Position numbers and translations under genes: made by a program
Source of the DNA: Tupaia tana
Lineage: Eukaryota > Chordata > Mammalia > Scandentia > Tupaiidae
Direction of reading: 5' to 3'
NCBI GenBank assembly: GCA_026018925.1
Contig: JAKSZU010000016.1
Location: forward strand, 30,160,877 to 30,224,876
Length of the DNA stretch: 64,000 bases
The notes under the pieces: generated by a model
Told to the model about the DNA's origin: nothing
The model's input: the letters and a program-made list of their open reading frames with translations, nothing else
Databases searched by the model: none
In this document: positions 55,004-64,000 of the stretch, piece by piece
Numbering within the stretch: the stretch's first letter is position 1
How the letters are laid out: each line of letters starts with the position of its first letter

Positions 55004-55245
55004 CACTGGACTGAGCTCATTTGTGTCATAGCAATAATGTGATGCTTTGCCAGGCTGACTCACATGGGAACATTCTGAGTTCACATCTGTAGATCTCCCT
55101 GAACACAAAGGTATATACATATATGTCCATGATTTGGGGCTGGCTGTAGCAGAGGGTGGCTCACAGCACCAGGACCTTGCTGGGGTAGCTGTCTCCTGCG
55201 TGTCTTCCTATCTCTTTTATCCATGAAAGAATAAACTGAAATATT
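55004..55245 (+). mobile_element. Third-type SINE
   Basis: CACTGGACTGAGCTCATTTG, GAGTTCACATCTGTAGATC, CTCCCTGAACACAAAGG, TGGCTGTAGCAGAGGG, CT-rich stretch, and end GAAAGAATAAACTGAAATA. Confidence 0.65.
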
Positions 55246-55660
55246 AGGTTATTTACTAAGTGCTTATTTATTAATACTAAAAAGAAATCTATACATGAGA
55301 GAAAAACAATTTTTTCTCATAAATATTTTGTGTAGTTTTACAAGTCAAACAGAATCATTTTTGAACATTTTGTTCAATATTTCCTACTAGCTACTTAGCT
55401 ATAAAGCAATTCTACTAAGGATAAGATATCTTCCAGCCACATATCTCCATTTTCCTAAAGAAAAGACATGAATTTACTTATAAATATTTTGTATCATCAG
55501 CAATTTATGAAAAATTCTCCTTAAAAAAATTTTTGGAGAGGATTTTGTGAGAAATCAATGCCTAAGTAACAGAAAAAAAATCGTATAACTGAGAACTGCA
55601 GTGTACAAATAAAAGCTATGGCTGAGTTTCTAATAATCATAGAAATTTTAAAGTATTTTT
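55246..55660. other. Unassigned AT-rich sequence
   Basis: No gene recognised. At 55,533 GGAGAGGATTTTGTGAGAAATC faintly echoes the 3' motif of a minus-strand long SINE, but no body follows. Confidence 0.4.
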
Positions 55661-55942
55661 CTTTTCTTCTTTTTTTTTTTTTTTTAGAGAGAGGTTTTTG
55701 CTATAGGGCACATGAGCTTGCTAGAAAGACAAAGAGAGACAGAGAGACAGAAAACGAGGAATCATCCCCCAGTGGGGATGGCCACACCGCAATCCCTTCT
55801 CCTCCATTCTCCTCTTGGGATCTTGGGCACGTACACACGCACATGCGCCCGGCATGAGTTTAAGCCACCAGGTCCTGGACTTGAACTGCAGTCAACTACA
55901 TGGGAGTCCAGCGACATAGCCATTATGCCAACTGCTGGTCCC
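55661..55942 (-). mobile_element. Long SINE
   Basis: T-run, GAGAGGTTTTTGCTATAGGG, GA-rich stretch, body, and head ending GCCAACTGCTGGTCCC. Confidence 0.93.
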
Positions 55943-56863
55943 TAAATTTTTGGCCTAACAGAATTGTCTTTAAGTTTTGACCTAGTAGAATTTAGTTAAC
56001 ATTTGTACTTCAATTAAATATATATATTCTAAGGCGGCAATGGTATTTTAATTAACATGCTGGCTGTTAGAATTTATTTTTTAATGTTTGGAATTTAGTC
56101 ATGTTAAAGATATGTGGATTGGGTAAAATAATAGAGAGGAACTACCATCCTGATCTGAATAGTGTATAAGATATAAAAGATTCATAATCTTTAAACTTTT
56201 AAATAGAAGCTATAGTAAGATTCATATCTTTTGTTGCCTATTTGTAACTACTTATTGGATGAGGAACTACTTATTCCATGAGGAAAAAAAAAATCCCAGG
56301 GTGCATGAAATGGGCTTTGTTTCACTCATATTTCTTTGGCCTGCATGTTAATCAATGTATATAATTGTAGAGAATCAGTCTGAATATTCTTACTTTGAAT
56401 CACACACCTCATAGCAAGGATTTCAGGAAGGAGAAATAACACCATATTTCACTCACTTTAAAATGTAACTTTTAAAATAAGTAATGTTTCTGAAATTGGA
56501 ACATATCATATCTTCATTGGCTAGGTCAGAATATGCTTGCTATTGTCAGTATATTCTGGCAAGATCAAAAAAGCATTAGCATTTTAGCTTGCAAGGTAGG
56601 TAGTACCTTGAAATTAGAGCTAATGGTGTAGACTCATTTAAGAAGTATTGCACTAGTAATCTTGATGGAACACAGGATTATATTGCAAGGTGTTGGGAAT
56701 ACCACTGATATTGGTGCCTCTGGGTCCCATGCTGACTTAGAAGAGTTGGAATTTGAATGTGAAGATGTTTTAAGTACCTTAATTAAGGCACTTTCCATAT
56801 ATTTCCCATTTAATGTATATAAAAGAATGATACACTATAATAATTTTTAAAAACTGTATGTTT
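55943..56863. other. Unassigned sequence
   Basis: No gene or repeat recognised. Confidence 0.4.
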
Positions 56864-57048
56864 TGGGACCAACAGGTGGCGTGGTAGTTAAGGGTGCTAC
56901 ACTCCCACATGGCCGACTATGATTGAGTCCTGGACCTGGTGGTTTCTTTTCTTGCTTCCTCTCTCTTTTTCACTCTGTCCTTTTCTGGCCAAATAAAAAC
57001 ATATAAATAAATAGGTAAAGTTAAATAAATAATTCTTTTTTTAAAAAA
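56864..57048 (+). mobile_element. Short SINE
   Basis: GGGACCAACAGGTGGCGTGG head, ATTGAGTCC in the B-box position, CT-rich stretch, TTCTGGCCAAATAAAAAC and AAATAAAT tail. Confidence 0.9.
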
Positions 57049-57186
57049 ATAAACTATATTTCTAAATTAAGTAGCTCTTTGATTAAGCATAAAAAAATTC
57101 TAAGTGGCAAGATATGTTCCACATATTGGCAGCAAATGATTTGTTTTGTTTTACCTAAAATGAAATTTGTTTTAAAATGGATAGTA

Positions 57187-57257
57187 TTGGTTATCAGAAA
57201 AGTCATGACATAATTTTTCTATGCAAAAATGTGTCTTGACTTTTCCAATAACCCAAT
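57187..57257. mobile_element. Palindromic MITE, best-preserved copy
   Basis: TTGGTTATCAGAAAAGTCAT and TGACTTTTCCAATAACCCAA are inverted ends; the loop holds TTTTTCTATGCAAAAA. Flanked by TA on both sides (GTATTGG, CAATATT), as expected of Tc1/mariner insertion. Confidence 0.8.
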
Positions 57258-58748
57258 ATTTTAGAATTGACTAAATAAGATCATTTTGAATTATGGACAC
57301 ATCTTAGTTTATTTCTTCCAACATCTGGCTCAAAGTGAACACTTCCTCTCAGTGTATCACTTACTTGTGGAAGCTCAAAAACTCATATCACAAAGACACT
57401 TAGAAATCATCTCAAATTGTTTTCATATCCTACCTCCATTCCTATTTTAGTACATCTGTGAGAAAGCTAGTTCAGGGACAGTAGTAGTTCTTCCCTCCAG
57501 AGGAGCTATGCAAATGAGTTATTGTAAATACCTTGGACTACTGACTTATGAAAGAATTCTTCAAATTACTTTAGGATGTGAATTCAAACATAATTTATAC
57601 TCAAAAGGTTTGTACGTTAAAACATTAAGTTGCACAATAATAGAATGATTCTATGCTTATAAAACAAAATATGTTGTTAAGTTTATGAAAATATGAAGCC
57701 AACAATTAATGCTTTTCCATCTCTTACCTCTGAATAAGAAATATGGGATCATTTTGTAGACTATTAATATACAAATATTTTAAAATTTAGGATGCCCTTT
57801 TTACCATCAGAAGGAAACAAAATCCTGTTGCTGTGTTGTTTTGTTTTGGTAGGAGATTCTTATTTTTCTTATTTTTTTATTCTTCATATTTTTAGATTTT
57901 GTACAGTTTAAGATGACTAAAACATCAAAACACAAGCTCATAGGTGAAAAAGGCCTAAAGATGTTCCAATATTTACTATGCATTTTATTAATGCTAAAAC
58001 AAGTACAAAGTCATAAAAACTGTCTTGAGTAATACAATATTGTAAAGGACCCATATTGATATTTTAAGAAATTGGAATGAGGCTGCTGAATAGAAAGCAC
58101 AGTAAAACTAGAAGAAACCCTATACATCAATAAGGATGAGCATGTCAATTGCAATGTGCTGTATTTTAAGTTAACACAGCTTGCCCCAAAATTTAAATTT
58201 ACAGAGAAAGATGACTGAAGGAGTTTTTAAAAGGAAGTCTTCAATGTGATAAACAGTTCTCTCTCTTTCCCTTTTTGTGCTAATTCCATAGTGTGCAACA
58301 TTACTGTAGTAGAAGAAAATTTCTATTGTAGTGTCACTTTTGAACAATTGACTGGGTAGAGGAACTTTTAAAGGAAAACCTCAGTGGGCAATCAAAGGCT
58401 CCAGTGGAAGCTGAAAGAAATTCTTGGGCTTTAACAGAAAAAGAAAATAAAGGGGTAAAAGTTGGTAAAGGAGAGTAAACAGAACTGAAATACCATTTTA
58501 TTTATCAAACTGGAAGAGCCTCTGCTTAGGGTGTAAGTATTAGGGAAACCAAATTACTAATGGCAGAAACTTCTTGGTTTGTAGATTCTTGCCTACCTCT
58601 GCAAACTTCCTTTCACATTAGTCCATAGGCATAATGCCTTCCATGAAGGAAGGTCAGTAGGAAAAGAAGGGTTATACAACCACCAGCTAGGTAGTAACTA
58701 GGGCATGTGCTATCAGTATTCACTAAAACATGCATGGATTTGGGCTTT
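57258..58748. other. Long stretch without recognised gene or repeat
   Basis: AT-rich; no intact frame or repeat recognised. Confidence 0.4.
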
Positions 58749-59040
58749 AAGAAGAAAACTTCTGGGACCAGCAGTTAGCATAATGGCTATGTCGCTGGAC
58801 TATCATGTACTTGACTGTGGTTCAAGTGCCAGACCCGGTGGCTTAAACTCACGCTGGGCGCATGTGTGTGCATGTCCAAGATCACAAGAGGAGAATGGAG
58901 GAGAAGGGATTGCAGCGTGGCCATCCCCCCTGGGGTGTGATTTCTCACTTTCTTTCTCTCTGTCTCTCTCTGTCTTTCTGGTGAGCGCACATGCTCTATA
59001 GCAAAAACCTCTCCAAAAAAAAAAGAACAAAGAAGAAAGT
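58749..59040 (+). mobile_element. Long SINE, left partner of an inverted pair
   Basis: GGGACCAGCAGTTAGCATAA at 58,764, B box GGTTCAAGTGCC, complete 3' end. The AAGAAGAAAACTT flank recurs after the tail near 59,029. Confidence 0.94.
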
Positions 59041-59330
59041 TTTTTTTTTTTTTTTTTTGGAGAGGTTTTTTAGCTATAGGGCGCGTGCGCTCGCCAGACA
59101 GACAGAGAGAGACATAGAGACAGGAGGCGAGAAATCACCCCCCAGAGGGGATGGTCACGCCGCAATCCCTTCTCCTCCATTCTCCTCTCAGGATCTTGGG
59201 CACGCACGCACACGCGGCCGGCGTGAGTTGTAAGCCACCGGGTCCGGGACGCGAACCGCGGTCAACTATGTGGGAGTCCAGCGACATAGCCATTACGCTA
59301 ACTGCTGGTTCCCAGAAGAAAGCTTCTTAC
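59041..59330 (-). mobile_element. Long SINE (Lb), right partner of an inverted pair
   Basis: T-run, GGAGAGGTTTTTTAGCTATA, near-consensus CpG-rich body, CTAACTGCTGGTTCCC end. The AGAAGAAAGCTTCT target text follows at about 59,315. Confidence 0.95.
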
Positions 59331-59722
59331 TCAAGAGAATTTAAAATCTGCTATGAAGGAAATACATATAAACACAGACATCAGGCTCAAAACAAAAAGA
59401 AACATCATGGATTTATAGGTAGTATTTAGTTCCAACAACAAAGAGCACTAGGAACATATCTGTAGTCACATACAGTTCAAAGTTAGTCTTACTTGGTTGC
59501 CATAGCAAAAACCCCCTCCAGAGGACCCTTAGGAGATCTCAGTAGAAGAGAGGTGGGAAGGGCTCCTAGAAGAGAATGGACTATCTGGATTTGTCTTAGA
59601 TGAGTCTGAAGAACTAAGGGCATGGGATTCTATTTAGGATTAGATGCTATAAAGAAATGGGCCTAACTCAAGTATTTAATATGGTAATGTTTGTCCTTGA
59701 GGTGTGAAGATTAAGTAAGCTA
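59331..59722. other. Unassigned sequence
   Basis: No gene or repeat recognised. Confidence 0.4.
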
Positions 59723-59792
59723 GGTTGACTATTATATACTATTGACTATTATATACTATATATTGACTATTATATACTATATATTATATATG
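59723..59792. repeat. Tandem repeat (TTGACTATTATATACTATA)n
   Basis: Three to four imperfect units of about 16-20 bp rich in TATA. Confidence 0.85.
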
Positions 59793-60048
59793 CATGCTTT
59801 GAAAAATCATACTATACTCCACAAAGATGTACATTGACTTACTGTAAATCAGAAATCATAATTAAAGAAAAAAAAGCGGGTTAAAGTTGTAACTGGTAAT
59901 AGTGTGGATAGTTCAAATAGAGTATGCTAGTCATTTGGAGGATTATAATTTGTCTGAGTCTATGTTCCATCAGTTTTTTTATAAACACTACATTATGTCA
60001 GGAACATACCAGCTTGATACAAGCTAGGCAGATTTTCATTTCTTCAGT
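59793..60048. other. Unassigned sequence
   Basis: No gene or repeat recognised. Confidence 0.4.
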
Positions 60049-60352
60049 AGAATTGACCACAAAACGGGATCAGCAGTTGGCGTAATGGCTATGTCGCTGA
60101 ACTCCTTAGCCAACCGTGGTTCGAGTCCAGGACCCAGTGGCTTAAACTCACGCTGGCCATGTGTGTGTGTGTATGCCCAAGACCCTGAGAGGAGAAGAGA
60201 TTGTGGCATGGCCATCCCCCTGGGGGAAGATTTCTTGCTTTCTGTCTGTCTCTCTCCCTCTCTGTCTTTCTGGCAAGCACATGCGTCCTATAGCAAAATC
60301 CTCTTAAAAAAAAAAAAAAAAAAAAAGAACAAAAAAGAATTGATCACAAAAC
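60049..60352 (+). mobile_element. Long SINE with 17-bp TSD
   Basis: GGGATCAGCAGTTGGCGTAA at 60,066, a small deletion before the B box GGTTCGAGTCC, shortened body. The duplication agaattgaccacaaaac lies at 60,049-60,065 and, with one C/T change, at 60,336-60,352. Confidence 0.95.
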
Positions 60353-60484
60353 ATAATGAGCTCGAAGATTTACCAAAAAGTTCTACATATTGCTTAACTG
60401 TCAACACTTATTACACAACAAAAAGATAGTCAATATAAATGAAAGTCAACACATTGATTATCCTGATGATGCTATAATATAGTA

Positions 60485-60795
60485 GGAAATAGGCCAAGCT
60501 GGAATAGTGAGAGCTAAGACAGTGCTGCTAGGCAGGTTGAGGCCACATGGAAGGCCCAGGCCCAGGATCAATTCCCAACTCATCCTAAAAAGCTGGGCTC
60601 TAGGGCATGCACCTGTACCAGACACTCCAGAGTTAAAGTGGGAGAATTTTGAGCTTACAGTGTGAGCCACATTGCTAGATCATGTCTGAAGGAGCTGGAT
60701 AGAAGCACTCACTTGTGTCTCAGCTACTCAGGAAGCTGAGGCAAGAAGCTGGCAATACAGTAGAACCTGCCTGAGGGGGAAAAACAAAACAAAAT
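60485..60795 (+). mobile_element. 7SL-like SINE, dimer-like and decayed
   Basis: First part: AGCTGGGCTCTAGGGCATGC then CACCTGTACCAGACACTCC and AGTGTGAGCCACATTGCTAG. Second part: 'cagctactcaggaagctgag' then GCAAGAAGCTGGC. The A-rich end is AAAACAAAACAAAATAAAAC. The left 90 bp (AGTGAGAGCTAAGACAGTGC) is not clearly 7SL. Confidence 0.6.
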
Positions 60796-60924
60796 AAAAC
60801 TACACATGAATGCAAATGCACTCACATACACCCCCATAACAATATAAAAATGGCTCTGATAAGACCCTAATGTATCACATGCACCATGAAACTTTGGCAG
60901 TCACAAGCTGGATAAAAGATTTAC

Positions 60925-61149
60925 CCTTAGGGCCAGCAGGTGGCATGGTTGTTAAGGTACTAAACTCTCACATTGTTGACTGTGGTTTGAGCCCTGGACC
61001 CAGATTCTTGAAAATCATGCCAGGTGCATGTGTGTCCATTCCCAAAATCTTGAAAGGAGAATGGAGGAGAGGAAGGGATTGTGGTATGGCCATCCTCCCA
61101 GGGGATGACTTCTCACTTCCTCTCTCAGGTGAGTACATACACCTTATGA

Positions 61150-61201
<52 letters not shown>
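60925..61201 (+). mobile_element. Long SINE with A51 tail
   Basis: AGGGCCAGCAGGTGGCATGG head, a diverged B box (GGTTTGAGCCC), a short CT-rich stretch, and 51 uninterrupted A at 61,151-61,201. Confidence 0.92.
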
Positions 61202-61203
<2 letters not shown>

Positions 61204-61565
61204 ATCCTCATCAAATCATCAAAATAAGGCAAACAGAATTATTCAATTATTCAGAAATAATAATAAGAAGAAAGGGGTGAGTGATGGCAGCATCAAAGCA
61301 TTTCAGTCAGTGACTTAATGTTAAATAACTAAAGTTACGTTTTCTATAATCCTGTGAATATAATGGGTGAATATAATGGTATAGCCATAAGTGAATTTGA
61401 ATTCCCATGTGTTATACATATGAAAATAAGAGGAACATCCATGAAATTCTCATTCTGTTTCCATCAAACACTCCAGGGAAACTTCGAATAAAGGATTATC
61501 AGGATTTGAATTACGTATATCATGTATGTGACCATAGAAAAGGAATTTAACTATCTCCCTGACCC
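61202..61565. other. Unassigned sequence
   Basis: No gene or repeat recognised. Confidence 0.4.
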
Positions 61566-61811
61566 TTTTTTTAGAGAAATTGTTGCTATAGGGCATGTGT
61601 GCTCACTAGTGAAACAGAGACAAAGAGTGAGAAATCACCCCCCCAGGGGAGATGGCCACACTGCAATCCCTTCTCTTCCACGTCCCTCTCAGGATCTTGG
61701 GCACACATTCGCATGCACCCAGTGAGTTTTAAGCCATTAGGTCTGGGACTCAAACCATGGTTGGCCATGTGGGAGTCCAGCAACATAACCATTATGCCAT
61801 CTTCTGATACC
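61566..61811 (-). mobile_element. Long SINE
   Basis: GAGAAATTGTTGCTATAGGG, a shortened GA-rich stretch, body, and head ending CATCTTCTGATACC. Confidence 0.9.
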
Positions 61812-61819
61812 TAGCTCCC

Positions 61820-62045
61820 TTTTTTTTTTTTTTTTTAAAAAAAAAAAGAGGTTCATGTTAATTATTTATGAAAGAGAGAGATGAGAGATAAAGAGAGACA
61901 GAGTTCTTTGACAGGCACATCATGCCATCATCTTCCCCCCAACCCTGTAACCAGACAGGATCATGGGCACACTTCCTGGCATACCTGCTGTGCTGAAGCT
62001 GACCCAGAATGCGTATGCGGGAGCCTTCCATGCCTCTGACTGCAC
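61820..62045 (-). mobile_element. Possible third-type SINE, decayed
   Basis: A T-run/A-run, 'aattatttatgaaagagaga' and a GA-rich stretch, then CATCATCTTCCCCCC and GGATCATGGGCACAC. The order fits a reversed third-type copy. Confidence 0.45.
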
Positions 62046-62069
62046 CCCTGCTGAATTTGCCAATGTTTC

Positions 62070-62205
62070 TGAGCTAAGGAATTTAAACTGTGTGAGCTGC
62101 TATTTCATCACTGTAAAATATGGATGGTAATATAGACCTTCTAAGGTTGCTCAAGTATGTTAAGGTTAATTGAAATATGTGAAAATGCCTAATTGACTCA
62201 GAACA
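62070..62205 (+). mobile_element. MIR fragment
   Basis: 'aactgtgtgagctgctattt', 'atcactgtaaaatatggatg' and 'aatatagaccttctaaggtt' follow the MIR core on the plus strand. Confidence 0.6.
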
Positions 62206-62362
62206 GTCAATGTAGGTATGAATTTAAATTTTTTTAAATTCATATTTAAAAAATCCAAATATGAATCTGATTCCTATTACTTAAAAAATTCACCTGCAAA
62301 TTGTCAAGCTACCTCTTGGTTAATCAAGAAATACCTATTAAAATTCTCTGCGGTTGCAAGAC
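62206..62362. other. Unassigned AT-rich sequence
   Basis: Includes the local palindrome AATTTAAATTTTTTTAAATT. No gene. Confidence 0.4.
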
Positions 62363-62483
62363 CACAAGAGAAGAAGAAAGAGTAGAATAGGAAGAAAAAA
62401 AGAGGAAGAAGGAAGAGGTGGAGGAGGAGGAGGAAAGAAAGAGGAAGTAGAGAAAAAGGAAAAGAAGGAAGAAAAAGAATGAC
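62363..62483. repeat. Polypurine (GGA/GAA) tract
   Basis: About 120 bp almost entirely G and A on the plus strand, including (GGA)n at 62,424-62,432; triplex-prone low complexity. Confidence 0.9.
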
Positions 62484-62593
62484 AACAATAACAACAAAGG
62501 CTGGAGTGGGATGAGAGCATTACAAGAACCAGGGTGCATGATCTCTGGACACCCATGAGGCATTTAAAGATCTAGAATTAAGAATCAGCAGGC

Positions 62594-62887
62594 CAGGGTC
62601 AGCAGGTGGCATAGTTGTTAAGGCACTGGACTCCCACATGGCTGACTGTAGCTTGAGTCCCGGACCTGGTGGCTTGAAACTCACACCAGCCATGTGTGCT
62701 TTAATGCCCAAAATACCTAGAGGAGAATGGAGGAAGAGTAGAGAATTGCTTTGTGTCAATTAGGAGAAGGAGTTGCAATATGGACATCCCCTCTAGGGGG
62801 TGATTGATTTCTCACCTTCTCTCTTTCAGTCTCTGTGTCTCTGGCAAGTGCATGCACCTGTAACTAAAATCTCTTTCTAAAAAAATT
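62594..62887 (+). mobile_element. Long SINE with body insertion
   Basis: GGGTCAGCAGGTGGCATAGT head, CTTGAGTCC. The body shows about 30-35 extra bp (AGTAGAGAATTGCTTTGTGT) before GGAGAAGGAGTTGC. Confidence 0.88.
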
Positions 62888-63068
62888 CAGCAGGCCAGCT
62901 GGTGGCATGGTGTTTAAGGCAGCTGGATCCCACATGACTGACTGTACAGCTTGAGTCCTGTACCTGGCAAGGGCTTGTGTGTCTGTATACACAAGATTCC
63001 AAAAGGAGGGAGAATTGGAGGAGAAGGGATTATGGTGTGACCATCCTCTTGGCATTACTTTCTCACTT

Positions 63069-63132
<64 letters not shown>

Positions 63133-63178
63133 GGAAGCAAACCTGTTTTCCGGTGAAATTTCAAAAGAATTGAAAAAA
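62888..63178 (+). mobile_element. Long SINE with expanded (CT)n
   Basis: GGCCAGCTGGTGGCATGGTG head, GGAGGAGAAGGGATTATGGT body, (CT)n of about 25 units at 63,076-63,127, end TTGGAAGCAAACCTG. Directly follows the previous SINE. Confidence 0.88.
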
Positions 63179-63849
63179 AATAATCAACAAAGCCGTTAGC
63201 AATATAGCCTATACATTCTCTATTTCTTTGCATTATAAATATTCTGATTCTGGAGGGAGCCTTGGAACCCCAGTCATGCTTCAGGATTTTCTTGACTGAA
63301 GACAAGTGTGCTGGTTTTCATACTCTTAACTCCTATATCTGTTACCTACAAGGAGTTGGGTTTGGAGGATGTCAGCTCCAGTGTTGGCTAGCTCTTTTAG
63401 CTGAAGGCTAGATGATCCCAGTAAGTTGTCACTCCTTTTTTTTTTTCTTAACCTTAGTCATCACTTTTTATAAATCAGATTTCTTCATGCTTCACATTTA
63501 CATCTACGCAACAATTAAAATACTATGCACCATTTGAGAGACCACCCAGAATATGTGGCTTTTACTCATTTCAAATCATCAAGGAAGAGAATTCAATTGT
63601 ACAGAATGTGAGGCAGGCCATAAGATTTAAAAACAGCTTGCAGAGCCTTGGTTTTAGGAGTAGAAATTAGATTTCTCTCGAGTAAAGAGATACAGTAACG
63701 TCATTGGGAGTTGGGAAGATACAGCAGAAGAAATATATCACAAATATCTGACAATAAAGATTAATCACTTTTCTAGGTCACAATAGCAAGAATGGAATTT
63801 AAATTTTGTTTCATTCAAAGATTAATGTAACTAAAATAATAACCATTAT
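63179..63849. other. Unassigned sequence
   Basis: No gene or repeat recognised. Confidence 0.4.
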
Positions 63850-64000
63850 CATTTCTAAATTCTTAGTATCCATGGGGCAAACACTTTCATTGACATTGTC
63901 CTATTTATCTCTGTAAATCCATGGGTAGGTAATTTTATTATCTCTAATTAGAGATGAGGACTTTGGGCATAAAGAGGAATGTTTGAATTTGCATGTTTCT
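63850..64000 (-). mobile_element. MIR fragment at the window end
   Basis: 'tgacattgtcctatttatct', CCATGGGTAGGTAATTTTAT and GAGATGAGGACTTTGGGC follow the reverse MIR core order. Confidence 0.6.

Noticed and set aside
62324-62563. Serine/phenylalanine-rich frames
   Set aside because: Low-complexity translation of the polypurine tract complement.

Overview
This is a gene-poor, AT-rich stretch of a eutherian mammalian nuclear genome. I find no intact host gene. Nearly everything that can be assigned is a retrotransposon, a DNA-transposon remnant, a processed pseudogene or a simple repeat. Eutherian origin follows from old MIR and L2 pieces, an MLT1-type LTR, ERV-type LTRs, old L1 fragments, and a young L1 with both reading frames intact. 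The species cannot be fixed from sequence alone. The dominant tRNA-derived SINE is not Alu, B1/B2, the rabbit C repeat, carnivore SINEC, a bat VES or the tree-shrew Tu type as I remember them. From memory, and without certainty, it best fits the tRNA-type SINEs of colugos (Dermoptera).

SINE terms used here. 'Long' is about 260 bp: a tRNA-like head with A and B boxes, a body containing GGAGAAGGGATTG and a C-run/G-run hairpin, a CT-rich stretch, CCCTATAGCAAAAACCTCTC, then an A tail. 'Short' is about 150 bp: the same head, then a CT-rich stretch, TCTCTGGTCAAAT and an (AAATAA)n tail. 'Third' is about 230 bp: a diverged older family with a different head and a tail like AAATAAATAAGCTT. Most young long copies fall into two subfamilies, La (GGGACCAGC, GGTTCGAGTCC, TTAAACTC) and Lb (GGGAACCAGC, GGTTCGCGTCC, TTAAAACTC).

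Layout. 1-24 kb: scattered SINEs, palindromic MITEs, an old unnamed repeat, an ERV-type LTR near 16 kb, old L1 fragments (16.7-17.5 and 18.4-19.5 kb), and an MLT1 LTR split by a SINE near 18 kb. 24.4-39.8 kb: one old antisense L1, heavily interrupted by SINEs, an LTR and, at 26,521-34,126, a full-length young sense L1. That young L1 has a 5' array of 17 near-identical 129-bp monomers, ORF1 (319 codons), ORF2 (1,285 codons), a 3' UTR and a poly(A) tail, and is the most notable object in the window. 37.9-41.7 kb: SINE clusters, including a tandem trimer and a triple insertion at one target site. 42-46.5 kb: an old sense-strand L1 interrupted by a broken RPL6 processed pseudogene and SINEs. 46.5-64 kb: further SINEs, 7SL-like fragments, and long AT-rich stretches in which I recognise nothing.

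How the parts relate. The intact L1 encodes the RNA-binding protein and the endonuclease/reverse transcriptase expected to mobilise the A-tailed SINEs. Many SINE copies have clear 11-17 bp target-site duplications starting in A-rich sequence, as L1-driven insertion predicts.
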